Assembly (NCBI GenBank): GCA_964389755.1
Contig: CAYMEW010000013.1
Location: 1 to 64,000 of the forward strand
Origin: JBBSUQ01 sp964389755
GTDB lineage: Bacteria; Bacteroidota; Bacteroidia; Flavobacteriales_D; Crocinitomicaceae
Direction of reading: 5' to 3'
DNA: 64,000 nt
The notes beneath the pieces were generated by a model. It was given only the letters and a program-made list of their open reading frames with translations, searched no databases and was not told where the DNA came from. Positions 1-9,532 of this stretch are shown here, one piece after another. Position 1 is the first letter of the stretch. Every line of letters starts with the position of its first letter. The position numbers and the translations under genes are program-made.

Positions 1-161
1 CAATTGAATGACAGAATTATATAAGTGAATTTGATACGCGAAATTTTCAGTATTTGTCCGCAAAATACCATAAACACTCTTATAATTGTACTTGATTTTT
101 TTCCATTATTTAAGTCTTTAGAAAATTCTGTAATTAAAATTTCTACCGTATTTTTATAATT

Positions 162-800
162 ATGAAACACTGGATTAAAATATCTCTTTTGGCTGTGATT
201 TGCACAGGACTTTCACTGACAGCCTGCAAGAAAAAAGAACTGGAGTTCACGATCAGGGGCACGGTTACCGACGCCACTTTTCAACAGGGATTGTCCGGAG
301 CCACGGTTAAGCTATACAAACAAACGATCTCGAGTTCGGCGGAAACGCTCATTCAAACTACGAACACGGATGGTTCGGGAGCTTACAGTTTTACATTTAA
401 ACGGGATCAGTCGGAATCTTACCGGGTTGAAATACAAAAGAATAATTATTTCGATGGAGGGGGCGAAATCCTCTTCTCTTCCCTTTCCACGGAGGATGAT
501 AACATTCGCAACTATTCCACGACCGCAAAGTCATGGGTAAGGCTCGTGTTTCAAAATGTAGCCCCGGCAGGTCCGTCGGATGAGATTATATTCAGTCCGT
601 CGCAGGGGAAAACAGGTTGCGCGGAATGCTGTACTTCGGCGGCCCGTACACTTACGGGAGTTGTCGACACTTTCTTTGTGTGTATTAACGACGGAAACGC
701 GACCTATTCCTACTCTTACAATGTCAGTGGTTCCGGATCGGGCACGGAAAGCATCGTAACGGTACCGTTCGACACCGTTGAGCTTGTAAAACAATATTAA
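162..800 (+). CDS. Carboxypeptidase-regulatory-like lipoprotein
   Basis: Predicted 212-residue lipoprotein. The N-terminus has two lysines, a hydrophobic stretch and a lipobox LTAC with Cys at about residue 22, followed by KKKE. Residues about 30-90 (TIRGTVTDA, then SGATVKLY and GAYSF) resemble the carboxypeptidase-regulatory-like beta-sandwich that is common in Bacteroidota envelope proteins. The C-terminal part has a CAECC cysteine cluster and no recognisable domain. It ends 11 bases before the convergent helicase gene. Role unknown; probably anchored in the periplasm or at the surface. Confidence 0.75.
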   Translation: MKHWIKISLLAVICTGLSLTACKKKELEFTIRGTVTDATFQQGLSGATVKLYKQTISSSAETLIQTTNTDGSGAYSFTFKRDQSESYRVEIQKNNYFDGGGEILFSSLSTEDDNIRNYSTTAKSWVRLVFQNVAPAGPSDEIIFSPSQGKTGCAECCTSAARTLTGVVDTFFVCINDGNATYSYSYNVSGSGSGTESIVTVPFDTVELVKQY

Positions 801-810
801 CCGTTCGCCA

Positions 811-2322
811 CTATTCGTCCTCGAGGTTGTCGCGCAGTTTTTGACGCAACTGCCGGTTATAGGTTTCCACGAGGTATTTGAAATAGTTCGTTGTGCTTTT
901 GGATATACACTTGGTATATATTTTCAAACGATGTTCGATGTGATCCTGTAAGGCGTTCAAAAGATCGAGACCGTCAAAATAATCCGTTGCAGCTTTATGA
1001 ATGGCCTGGAAATGATTTTCAAGACTCAGGTCCACGGCTTTTTTTCCTTTCTCAGCATTATCGAGGCATTCATAGTACACGTCCCGCATGGAGAATTCTT
1101 CCATAAAATCGGTGTCCAGCCGCTCTTTCAAGGCACGATTGAACTCAAACTCCACTTCAAATTCGAGGTCATCTTCTTCGGAAAGTCGTGATTCCAGGAA
1201 GCGGTCCGGAAAGCGGAAAGCATCCTGCCAGTTGATATAATCCTGCCACAAACCAAAGCGCCGGACATTGTTTCCGAGGTCGATCAGTTTGAAGTTGCTC
1301 TTGTTCGGGAGTCTGCGTGATCCCCGTCCGATCATCTGATGATACAGGGTAAGCGAGCGCGTGGCGCGGTTGAGGATGATCGTCTGCACGGTCGGTTCAT
1401 CAAAACCTGTTGTAAGAATTCCCACGGATGTCAGGATCGCATCGGGTGTTTCCCGGAACCATTCGAGCACGTCTTTGCGGTCGCGATCACTGAAGGTCGA
1501 ATCGAGGTGGCGGATCTTGTAACCGCGCTTTTTAAAGGTTTCCTCTACCCGCAGCGATGTTTCGATCCCGGAATTGAAGACCAGGGTTTTATTGCCGATG
1601 GCGACTTCCTCGTATGCGAAAAGCAGTTTTTCCTGCATGAAGTAGTTTCCGTAAACCACTTCCGAACTGCTTACGGTAAAATCCCCGTTAGATCCGATCT
1701 TCAGTCCATGGAGGTTAACATCGTACGTAAATGTTTCTGCATCGGAAAGATAACCTCCCTCAATTAAAGAGGAAATACTCTCGCCCACGAGTAATTTATT
1801 GTAGTTATCGTTGAGCGGAAGAGCACGGTTACTGCTCAAAGGTGTTGCCGTAAAACCAAGGATATTCACATTTTCATAGAACTGGAAGATCTTGCGGAAA
1901 CTGTTGTAATGTGCTTCATCGACAATGACCAGTCCTACTCCTTCGATGAAATTCTCATCCTCGTTGAGCCGGTTGTTCAGTGTTTCCACCATTGCAATAA
2001 AGCAGTTGTACTCATGTTGATCCGGCAATGCTTTCACGTCGCTGTTCACGATCTTGTTATCCACGCCGATGGCTGAGAGCTGTCGGGAGGTTTGAACCGA
2101 AAGTTCGATCCGGTGTGTCAGGATCAGCACTTTCTCTTTGTATAATTCGATGTAATGCCGCGCAATTTCTGAAAAGATCACCGTTTTTCCGCCTCCGGTG
2201 GGCAATTGGAACAAAAGATTGAAGTTTTTTCCGTTCTCTTCAATCTCCTGCATGATATCCCGGACGGTTTTCGTTTGAAAAGGATATAATTTTTTGGCTT
2301 CGACCAGCTCTAATTCGTTCAT
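811..2322 (-). CDS. DEAD/DEAH-box helicase (type III restriction res-subunit-like)
   Basis: Superfamily 2 helicase of 503 residues. Visible motifs are Walker A (LPTGGGKTVIFSEIA), Walker B DEAH (VIVDEAHYNSF), motif III-like GFTATPL, and motif VI LYHQMIGRGSRR. The C-terminal 120 residues are charged and lack a known domain. The start is placed at the ATG giving MNELELVEAKKLYPFQ; the open frame runs 17 codons further upstream, but that extension looks non-coding. No methylase or nuclease partner lies nearby, so it is probably a stand-alone DNA or RNA helicase, not part of a restriction system. Confidence 0.88.
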   Translation of the reverse strand: MNELELVEAKKLYPFQTKTVRDIMQEIEENGKNFNLLFQLPTGGGKTVIFSEIARHYIELYKEKVLILTHRIELSVQTSRQLSAIGVDNKIVNSDVKALPDQHEYNCFIAMVETLNNRLNEDENFIEGVGLVIVDEAHYNSFRKIFQFYENVNILGFTATPLSSNRALPLNDNYNKLLVGESISSLIEGGYLSDAETFTYDVNLHGLKIGSNGDFTVSSSEVVYGNYFMQEKLLFAYEEVAIGNKTLVFNSGIETSLRVEETFKKRGYKIRHLDSTFSDRDRKDVLEWFRETPDAILTSVGILTTGFDEPTVQTIILNRATRSLTLYHQMIGRGSRRLPNKSNFKLIDLGNNVRRFGLWQDYINWQDAFRFPDRFLESRLSEEDDLEFEVEFEFNRALKERLDTDFMEEFSMRDVYYECLDNAEKGKKAVDLSLENHFQAIHKAATDYFDGLDLLNALQDHIEHRLKIYTKCISKSTTNYFKYLVETYNRQLRQKLRDNLEDE

Positions 2323-2499
2323 TCGTCTGTAAAAAATGGGGTACAAAATTACTCTCTTTATAAGCAAAAACAAAATTTTGAACTCTTTTATTCGGCCTTT
2401 TTACAAAGATTTGACTATTCACCCGGGTAGCTTTATTCTTGAAATCCTATTTGCGGGAAAGCTACTAGCTGCATTGAACCGGCATCTCGAAAGAATGTT

Positions 2500-2507
2500 T
2501 ATTTTTG
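2500..2507 (+). promoter_or_regulatory. Candidate -7 box for trxB
   Basis: TATTTTTG matches the Bacteroidota TAnnTTTG -7 consensus and lies 47 bases before the trxB ATG. A TTG at 2474-2476 could be the -33 element, though its 23-base spacer is long. Confidence 0.4.
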
Positions 2508-2554
2508 TACTCCTGATTTAAGGAACTTATCAAACACAATTACACGATACGACC

Positions 2555-3499
2555 ATGAGTGATATTGAAAAAATAAAATGCCTGATAATTGGCTCAGGTC
2601 CTGCTGGTTATACGGCGGCCATTTATGCTGCACGGGCTGAAATGCACCCGGTAATGTACCAGGGAATGCAGCCAGGCGGACAGTTAACGACCACCAACGA
2701 GGTTGAAAATTTCCCGGGTTATCCGGAAGGAATTACCGGTCCTGCGATGATGCAGGAACTCGAGGCGCAGGCCAAGCGTTTTGAAACAGATATCCGCTTC
2801 GGATTCATTGACCAGGTGGATTTTTCCGGTAAAGAACTGAAACTCTGGACGGAAAGCGGAAAAGAAATACACGCGGAAACGGTGATCATTTCGACCGGAG
2901 CATCTGCCAAATACCTCGGTTTGCCAAGCGAACAGAAATTCCTTCAAAACGGAGGCGGTGTATCTGCCTGCGCGGTGTGCGACGGATTCTTTTACCGCGG
3001 ACAGGAAACAGTGATTGTCGGTGCGGGAGATTCTGCCTGCGAAGAAGCGCATTACCTTTCCAAGCTTTGTACGAAAGTGACCATGCTCGTTCGACGGGAT
3101 GAATTTCGGGCGTCGCGAATCATGGCGGAGCGTGTAAAAAACACGAAGAACATTGAAATTCTGTATAACACGGAAACCGTTGAAGTACTCGGAGACGAAG
3201 GTGTGACCGGCGTACGCGTTAAGAACAGCGTAAGCGGGGAAGAAAAAGAAATTCCGTGCACTGGCTTTTTCGTTGCCATCGGTCACAAGCCGAACACGGA
3301 TATTTTCAAAGGATACATCAACATGGACGAAACCGGTTACATCAAATACGAGCAACCCGGAACGTCGAAAACAAATATTCCCGGTGTATTCGTGGCAGGT
3401 GATGCAGCGGATAAAACGTATCGCCAGGCCATTACAGCAGCCGGAACCGGATGTATGGCAGCACTGGATGCAGAGCGCTACCTCGCTTCTCTCGAATAA
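2555..3499 (+). CDS. trxB: Thioredoxin-disulfide reductase
   Basis: 314 residues, the usual length for low-molecular-weight thioredoxin reductase, which passes electrons from NADPH through FAD to thioredoxin. FAD-binding GSGPAGYTAA lies at about residues 13-22. The redox-active CAVC has Cys139 and Cys142, NADPH-binding GAGDSA is near residue 156, and the C-terminal GVFVAGDAAD FAD motif is present. It is a single gene with its own promoter candidate and terminator. All key residues are present. Confidence 0.97.
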   Translation: MSDIEKIKCLIIGSGPAGYTAAIYAARAEMHPVMYQGMQPGGQLTTTNEVENFPGYPEGITGPAMMQELEAQAKRFETDIRFGFIDQVDFSGKELKLWTESGKEIHAETVIISTGASAKYLGLPSEQKFLQNGGGVSACAVCDGFFYRGQETVIVGAGDSACEEAHYLSKLCTKVTMLVRRDEFRASRIMAERVKNTKNIEILYNTETVEVLGDEGVTGVRVKNSVSGEEKEIPCTGFFVAIGHKPNTDIFKGYINMDETGYIKYEQPGTSKTNIPGVFVAGDAADKTYRQAITAAGTGCMAALDAERYLASLE

Positions 3500-3518
3500 A
3501 AAACGTGATTTTAAATCG

Positions 3519-3546
3519 AAGGGAGTTCCGAAAGAACTCCCTTTTT
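3519..3546 (+). terminator. Intrinsic terminator after trxB
   Basis: A 10-bp perfect stem (AAGGGAGTTC / GAACTCCCTT) with loop CGAAA, followed by five T. It ends just before the convergent copB stop codon. Confidence 0.85.
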
Positions 3547-3567
3547 AGTTTTACAAATAAGCTTACA

Positions 3568-5595
3568 CTACTGCATCTTACGGCGTAACAGGCGCGCATT
3601 AATCGCCACAATGACCGTGCTAAGACTCATGAGTACGGCTCCGGCAGCCGGACTGAGGATGATTCCGGCAAAAAAGAGGGCTCCGGCGGCAAGGGGAATA
3701 GCCACGATGTTATAGCCGGCGGCCCAAAACAGGTTCTGAACGACTTTGCGGTAAGTGGCCGCACCAAAATCAATCAGGCGTACCACATCCTGTGGGTCAC
3801 TGTTGACGAGAATGATGTCTGCCGTTTCAGCAGCCACATCCGTTCCCGAACCGATCGCGATGCCGACATCCGCGCGGGCAAGTGCCGGAGCATCGTTCAC
3901 GCCGTCTCCTGTCATGGCAACAAACTCCCCTTCTTCCTGTAAATCGCGAATAATGCGCTCTTTGTCCTCCGGAAGCACACCTGCGTGATACGCATCCAGT
4001 TGAAGTGTCTCACTAACGGATCTGGCAACCTGTTCGTTATCGCCGGTAAGCATAATTACACGAATACCGCGTTTCTTCAGGTCTTCTACTGCATGAAACG
4101 ATTCGCTCCGCACTTCATCCGCCAGGGCGAGGTATCCGAGTATGCTCCATGTTTTACCGTCAGATCTGAGCAGAAATACAAGGGTTTCCGAACCGTTATT
4201 TTCCAGGTTCGCAGGGATTTCGAGATTGTTTTTCTTCAGGAACCCCGGACCTGCAATCACATATTCGGTGTCGGCGATTTGCGCGCGAACTCCCTGGCCC
4301 GTGATATTTTCAAAACCGGAAACATCCATTCGCCCCAGTTTCATTTCATCCGCTTTACGCACAATTCCTGCACCGATCGGGTGTTCGGAAGCCGATTCGA
4401 TAGCGGCAGCCATTTGTAGCACATCTTCTTTCGTGAATGCTTCCTCGAGCGTATCAAAACGGGTGAGTCCGAACGCACCGCGCGTCAGCGTACCCGTTTT
4501 ATCAAAAAGCACAACCGTAAGTTTACGCGCATTTTCAAAAGCCGTACGATTTCGGATTAGCAAGCCGTTTTTAGCCGATACGGCCGTGGATATAGCGACT
4601 ACGAGCGGAACCGCAAGTCCGAGTGCGTGCGGACAGGCAATAATCATAACAGTAACCATGCGTTCGAGCGCATATTCGAAATCTTTTCCCACTGACAACC
4701 AGGTAATCAACGTAATCAAACCGGCTCCCAGGGAAACATAAAACAGCCAGCCCGCCGCCCGGTTGGCCAGGTCCTGCGTCTTTGATTTACTTTCCTGCGC
4801 AGCCTGAACCATCCCGATCACTTTCGACAAATAGGCATCTGCACCCGTGTGCCGTACTTCTACTGTAAGCGATCCGTTTCCGTTCACCGATCCGCCTATT
4901 ACTTCATCTCCCGTGGTGCGACGCACCGGAACAGATTCGCCTGTGATCATCGATTCGTTGACATGACTTTCTCCTTTCCGAACTGTGCCATCTGCCGGAA
5001 TTTTTTCGCCGGGTCTGACCAGCACCCGGTCCCCCTTTGCAAGGTCGTCAATGCGTACTTCCTTGGTTTCTCCCGAATCATTTATTTTCAGCGCGGTTGA
5101 GGGCATTAGTCGCGCCAGTTCCTGCAGCGCATTCGACGCTCCCATGACCGACTTCATTTCGATCCAGTGACCGAGCAGCATAATATCGATCAGGCTGACG
5201 AGTTCCCAGAAAAATATTTTACCCGCGACTCCGAAAACGACTGCCGAACTGTAAAAATAAGCAACTGCAATGGCAAGAGCGATAAGCGTCATCATTCCCG
5301 GTTTACCAGCCTTCACTTCGTCTGATAGTCCTTTTAAGAAAGGCCATCCGCCATAAAAGAATGCGATGGTGGCAATACCGAACTGAACATAGCGATCACC
5401 GCGGAATCGCCATTCGTAACCCGCAAGCTGCTGGAGCATCGGTGCGAGGATAACGATCGGTACGGTTAGTATCAGTGTAATCCAAAAGCGTTTTTTAAAA
5501 TCGGTGATCATGTGTGCATGATGATCGTGATGATCGTGTTTGCCGCCGTGTCCGGACTGAGTTGCAGAATCGTGATGGTGTGTGTGTGCGTTCAT
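3568..5595 (-). CDS. P1B-type heavy-metal ATPase, CopB-like (CPH motif)
   Basis: 675-residue metal-transporting P-type ATPase of the inner membrane. A histidine-rich cytosolic N-terminus (residues 1-29, about ten His) takes the place of the usual HMA domains. The transmembrane metal motif is CPH (Cys321-Pro-His323), which marks the P1B-3/CopB group associated with copper or silver export. The phosphorylated Asp is D365 in DKTGTLT, with TGES upstream and TGDGVNDAP in the hinge. No CopZ, HMA chaperone or metal regulator is adjacent. Metal choice is inferred from the motif. Confidence 0.92.
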   Translation of the reverse strand: MNAHTHHHDSATQSGHGGKHDHHDHHAHMITDFKKRFWITLILTVPIVILAPMLQQLAGYEWRFRGDRYVQFGIATIAFFYGGWPFLKGLSDEVKAGKPGMMTLIALAIAVAYFYSSAVVFGVAGKIFFWELVSLIDIMLLGHWIEMKSVMGASNALQELARLMPSTALKINDSGETKEVRIDDLAKGDRVLVRPGEKIPADGTVRKGESHVNESMITGESVPVRRTTGDEVIGGSVNGNGSLTVEVRHTGADAYLSKVIGMVQAAQESKSKTQDLANRAAGWLFYVSLGAGLITLITWLSVGKDFEYALERMVTVMIIACPHALGLAVPLVVAISTAVSAKNGLLIRNRTAFENARKLTVVLFDKTGTLTRGAFGLTRFDTLEEAFTKEDVLQMAAAIESASEHPIGAGIVRKADEMKLGRMDVSGFENITGQGVRAQIADTEYVIAGPGFLKKNNLEIPANLENNGSETLVFLLRSDGKTWSILGYLALADEVRSESFHAVEDLKKRGIRVIMLTGDNEQVARSVSETLQLDAYHAGVLPEDKERIIRDLQEEGEFVAMTGDGVNDAPALARADVGIAIGSGTDVAAETADIILVNSDPQDVVRLIDFGAATYRKVVQNLFWAAGYNIVAIPLAAGALFFAGIILSPAAGAVLMSLSTVIVAINARLLRRKMQ

Positions 5596-6056
5596 ATTTT
5601 TGGTGTGTTTGTTATAGAAAAAATAACCTGCGTATTTTGTTTTACAAACTTCATTAAAAGCATCCGTGTGAAGCTTATAAAATTGCCGGAGATGCTGGCA
5701 TATTTTCGGGAATTACATTTTTTTCTCAGAAAAACACAAAAAACTAAAAAAAAAGTTGTAGTTTAGGCATACCAAAGTAACCAATAAACTGGCGCAACGC
5801 ACTACGACAGACATCGTTTTTCGTTGACTACCAAAACACTATTGCTGAAAAGTACTAATTCACACCTTTCCTCGTTGAGCGACAGTTTGGAACTGTCACT
5901 TGCGCGTGTTACCGAAGCACACAGGAAGTTTGCCGAAGTTCGCGCGCGAGTTGACGGCTTCTCCCCTTGTCCGAAATAACTTATCCGACATTATTTGTTT
6001 GTGAAACTTCACCCGGGAACGTATGCCTGGGAATTCATTTTTCAGTGTGAAACAAA
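5596..6056. other. Intergenic region upstream of copB
   Basis: About 460 bases with no convincing protein gene. It must contain the copB promoter. One compact inverted repeat is visible: GACAGTT at 5881-5887 and AACTGTC at 5891-5897 with a 3-base loop. Nothing else is recognised; RNase P RNA, 6S RNA and tRNA were considered and not supported. Confidence 0.5.
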
Positions 6057-6080
6057 AAAGGGTTTCCGAAGAAACCCTTT
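6057..6080 (-). terminator. Perfect hairpin, terminator-like
   Basis: A 10-bp perfect stem AAAGGGTTTC / GAAACCCTTT with loop CGAA. The longer T-run (TTTTTTGTTTC) is on the minus strand; the plus strand has only TTT. No annotated gene ends here on either strand, so it may end an unrecognised short transcript. Confidence 0.55.
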
Positions 6081-6270
6081 AAAATTACTAACCTGTAGAA
6101 TTGTTAATAATTGATCCTTCTTAGTGGAACGGGAAATCTTTAAAAAAGTTTCACAAAGAGCTGCATTTTTACTTAAAAAACAGACTTACTTTTTGCAAGA
6201 ATTAACAATCAACCTTTTAAAAGTATTGAAACAGGCTTTCGGAAGGCATTTTTATTGCTTTACATTTGCT

Positions 6271-7152
6271 ATGATGAGTAAACTTCCTTCCATAAAGGCC
6301 CTGATCAGCCTGATTGATGATCCGGATGAAACGATCTTCAGCCAGGTGCGGGATAAACTACGCTCTTACGGTCCGGAAGTAATTCCCTACCTTGAAAGTT
6401 CATGGGAAGAAAATAACTACGGGCTCATCTTCCAGTCGCGCATCGAGGATCTCGTTCACGAAATTCAATTTGAAGATGTTTGTCGCCAGCTTGAAAACTG
6501 GGCGCTATCCGGCGAAAAGGACCTGCTGGAAGGCAGCCTGATCATTGCGCGTTACCAGTATCCCGGACTTGAAGAAGCAGCTGTTTATAAGGAACTCGAA
6601 TCATTGCGCAGTGAGATCTGGCTCGAAATCAATCCGAAGCAAACGGCGTTTGAGAAAGTAAAGATCTTCAATCGCATCTTTTACGGAAAACATGACTATC
6701 ACGGCAACTCGAAAAATTTCCATTCGCCTCTCAATTCATACATTAATGTAGTACTCGAAACGCATCGCGGTAATCCGCTTAGTTTGTGCATCGTATACAG
6801 CATCGTTGCTCAACTTCTGGATATGCCTGTTTTCGGCGTAAACCTGCCCAATCACTTTATACTCGCCTACCTCGACGAACATGGAACGAATCGTTACGCG
6901 GGAACGGAAAACGAGCACGGCGTGCTTTTTTACATCAATGCTTTCAGTCGTGGTACGATCCTGCGCGAGAGTGATATTAAAACCTTCCTGGACGGATTGA
7001 AATTCCCGCACAGTAAAGAACATTTCGAACCCTGCTCAAATACTTCCATTATTAAACGTATGATCGTGAATCTGATCGCTTCTTTCCAACAAGTTGGCAA
7101 TTCCGAAAAGGTTGAAGAATTACTCCGGCTGAAATCCATCCTGGAGAAGTGA
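6271..7152 (+). CDS. SirB1-like transglutaminase-fold protein
   Basis: About 293 residues from the ATG at 6271 (6274 is the alternative). The open frame extends 49 codons upstream, but that part is unlike the family. The C-terminal half has the features of SirB1/transglutaminase-like proteins: NSYINVVLETHRGNPLSL, GVNLPNHFILAY with the conserved His, and FYINAFSRG. The N-terminal half is helical and repeat-like. Members of this family are generally thought to lack transglutaminase activity and their role is unknown. It stands alone on the strand. Confidence 0.8.
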   Translation: MMSKLPSIKALISLIDDPDETIFSQVRDKLRSYGPEVIPYLESSWEENNYGLIFQSRIEDLVHEIQFEDVCRQLENWALSGEKDLLEGSLIIARYQYPGLEEAAVYKELESLRSEIWLEINPKQTAFEKVKIFNRIFYGKHDYHGNSKNFHSPLNSYINVVLETHRGNPLSLCIVYSIVAQLLDMPVFGVNLPNHFILAYLDEHGTNRYAGTENEHGVLFYINAFSRGTILRESDIKTFLDGLKFPHSKEHFEPCSNTSIIKRMIVNLIASFQQVGNSEKVEELLRLKSILEK

Positions 7153-7466
7153 CGGATTTTCTCCCCGCGTCAAGGTGAAATTTGCACATTCCTTTCACGT
7201 TAGTTCATGCAATTCAATTCTTAAATCAGTTAAATAGACTTTAACAATCAAGCTACTACATTTTCCTGCTATTTGTGGCACTTCTTTTTCTAAGCCTTTT
7301 GAAAAAAGTGAATTTCAAAATGAAACAGCAGATACATTATCGGGAACTCGGACACCAGCTTCGTTATTCTATTTTTCAACTTTCCAGGCTCATTCATTTC
7401 GGCGGAAATTTTTTCGTTTAATATTTTTGATTAATTTTACATCATATAAAGATGTATTTTTAATCA
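7153..7466. other. Intergenic, no gene seen
   Basis: 314 AT-rich bases. No credible coding frame or RNA was recognised. The last 60 bases (TTAATATTTTTGATTAATTTTAC region) probably hold the promoter of the radical SAM gene, but no clean TAnnTTTG with a -33 element is present. Confidence 0.5.
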
Positions 7467-8726
7467 ATGATCCCGGAACGTATCCTCACAAAACTTTCAA
7501 TCCTTTCGGATGCCGCTAAATACGATGTCTCGTGTTCATCCAGCGGTGTAAAGCGAAAGAATACCCGCAAAGAACTCGGCAATTCTTCGGGAATGGGCAT
7601 CTGTCATGCCTACACAGAAGACGGGCGCTGTGTTTCCCTTTTAAAAATTCTGTTTACCAATCACTGTATTTTTGACTGTGCTTATTGTGTAAGCCGAAAG
7701 TCGAACGATGTTCAGAGGGCTGCATTTACCGTAGATGAAGTTGTTTCACTCACCATCAACTTTTACCGCCGCAACTACATCGAAGGTTTATTCTTAAGTT
7801 CCGGGATCTTTAAAAATGCAGATTTTACCATGGAACGTCTTACCGCTGTTTGTAAAAAACTACGAGGCCTTGGTTTCAACGGGTATATTCATTTAAAAGC
7901 AATCCCGGGCGCATCACCTGAACTGATCCGTGAAGCCGGATTGTATGCCGACCGCCTGAGCGTAAATGTCGAAATGCCGACCGAAAAAAGCCTGAAACTG
8001 CTTGCCCCTGAAAAATCGATGCAGACGGTGTTGCACCCGATGCGCTCCATTCGCAGTGAGATCAGGGAACATGATGAAGACCGCAGGAAATTTAAGAAGA
8101 CGCCGGCTTTTGCTCCGGCCGGTCAAAGTACGCAAATGATCGTGGGCGCCACGCGCGAAAGCGATTCGGAGATACTGGCCATGACCAATTTTTTCTACCG
8201 CAAGATGCACTTAAAGCGCGTCTATTATTCGGGTTACATCCCGGTTTTAAAGGACTCGCGGCTGCCTGCCCTCACCACAAAAGTTCCGCTCGTTCGTGAA
8301 CACCGGCTTTACCAGGCCGACTGGCTCCTGCGTTTCTATGGCTTCGACGTGAGTGAGCTAACCGTTGCCGAGCAGCCGAACCTCGAACTGGACATTGACC
8401 CAAAACTTAGCTGGGCCCTGCGAAATTTACATTTTTTCCCGATCGACATTAACCAGGCGGATTTATCCGACATCCTGCGCGTACCCGGAATCGGGCATAA
8501 ATCGGCCCGAAAGATCGTACAGTCGCGACGTTTCGCACGTCTTAACTGGGATCATCTGAAAAAGATCGGGATCTCGTTCAACCGGGCGCGCTATTTCATT
8601 ACCTGCAATAGCCGCGTGCATTATGCGGACGCCCTGTGGAAACCTCATTTTCGCAATCACCTCATTTCTTCTTCTTCCAGCAAATACGAAGCGTTGTTCA
8701 ACACGCAACTGTCTCTGTTCACATAA
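7467..8726 (+). CDS. Putative DNA modification/repair radical SAM protein
   Basis: 419 residues. The radical SAM cluster motif is visible as CIFDCAYC (Cys-x3-Cys-x2-Cys), which binds the 4Fe-4S cluster that cleaves S-adenosylmethionine. The C-terminus has helix-hairpin-helix-like sequence (LSDILRVPGIGHKSARKIVQSRR), which suggests DNA binding. This combination matches the family named putative DNA modification/repair radical SAM protein. Its partner gene follows with the stop and start sharing one base (TAATG), so the two are translated together. Substrate unknown. Confidence 0.88.
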   Translation: MIPERILTKLSILSDAAKYDVSCSSSGVKRKNTRKELGNSSGMGICHAYTEDGRCVSLLKILFTNHCIFDCAYCVSRKSNDVQRAAFTVDEVVSLTINFYRRNYIEGLFLSSGIFKNADFTMERLTAVCKKLRGLGFNGYIHLKAIPGASPELIREAGLYADRLSVNVEMPTEKSLKLLAPEKSMQTVLHPMRSIRSEIREHDEDRRKFKKTPAFAPAGQSTQMIVGATRESDSEILAMTNFFYRKMHLKRVYYSGYIPVLKDSRLPALTTKVPLVREHRLYQADWLLRFYGFDVSELTVAEQPNLELDIDPKLSWALRNLHFFPIDINQADLSDILRVPGIGHKSARKIVQSRRFARLNWDHLKKIGISFNRARYFITCNSRVHYADALWKPHFRNHLISSSSSKYEALFNTQLSLFT

Positions 8727-9484
8727 TGATCACCTACCTTTACGACGGATCTTTTGAAGGGCTGCTTTGCGTTAGCTACCACTATTTTAAACAACCCGAT
8801 GAGTTGTTCGCGATTACGTCTTTTGACGAATTCATACCGGATGCGTTTTCGATTACGCAGGATATCGAAACGGACACCAAACTGGCTGAGCGCGTCATGA
8901 AACGTTTGTGCGAACGACTCGGACGGGCCAATATGCGCCTGGTCTATCACGTTTATCTCTCGGAATCGATCCGAAAAGAATTTCACATTATATGCGGAAT
9001 CCGACTTGCTTTGAAGGAAGGTCCGGAAGCACTTTCTAATGTGGCGGATCGCTCCGTGTTATTTTTACGGGAACTCGAGAAAAAGGTCAGAAGGGAAAAA
9101 CACCGGATGGAAGCTTTTGTCCGCTTCCGGAAAATGAAGGACGGACTGTATGCCGCAGTCGTGGAACCCGATTTTAACGTCCTGCCCTTAATCGCTCCTC
9201 ATTTCGAAGACCGCTACGCCGATCAAAACTGGCTGATTTACGATGCGCGAAGACACTATGCCATTTTTTATGATCAGGTCGGAGTTAAACTGGTCACAAC
9301 GGAGTTCGATGCTTCTGCCATTTGGAATTCCTCTAACTGGGACGCGGAAGAAGTTTTGTTTTCAGATCTTTGGAAAAAGTATTTTAAAAGCACGAACATT
9401 GAAGCGCGAAAAAATGCGCGATTGCACCGCCAGCACATGCCTGTGCGGTACTGGAAATATTTGGTAGAAAAAGGGAGGTACTAA
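8726..9484 (+). CDS. DUF4130 DNA-metabolism partner protein
   Basis: 252 residues. Features such as YLYDGSFEGLL near the start and FVRFRKMKDGLYAAVVEPDFNVL in the middle match the probable DNA metabolism family (DUF4130) that pairs with the radical SAM protein upstream. In some bacteria this domain is fused to a uracil-DNA-glycosylase domain; here the protein ends after the DUF4130 part. The ATG overlaps the TAA of the upstream gene by one base. The two presumably act on the same nucleic-acid substrate. Confidence 0.87.
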   Translation: MITYLYDGSFEGLLCVSYHYFKQPDELFAITSFDEFIPDAFSITQDIETDTKLAERVMKRLCERLGRANMRLVYHVYLSESIRKEFHIICGIRLALKEGPEALSNVADRSVLFLRELEKKVRREKHRMEAFVRFRKMKDGLYAAVVEPDFNVLPLIAPHFEDRYADQNWLIYDARRHYAIFYDQVGVKLVTTEFDASAIWNSSNWDAEEVLFSDLWKKYFKSTNIEARKNARLHRQHMPVRYWKYLVEKGRY

Positions 9485-9532
9485 AAATGGCCGCGCAACC
9501 GAAGTCACACGACCATTCCTTCACACACAAAG

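Noticed and set aside
811..2322. Restriction-modification system built around the helicase
   Set aside because: The helicase resembles type III res subunits, but no methylase or nuclease gene is adjacent.
5596..6056. Region examined as RNase P or 6S RNA
   Set aside because: A GAGGAAAG-like string exists on the minus strand, but the universally conserved RNase P core and the 6S bubble are not present.
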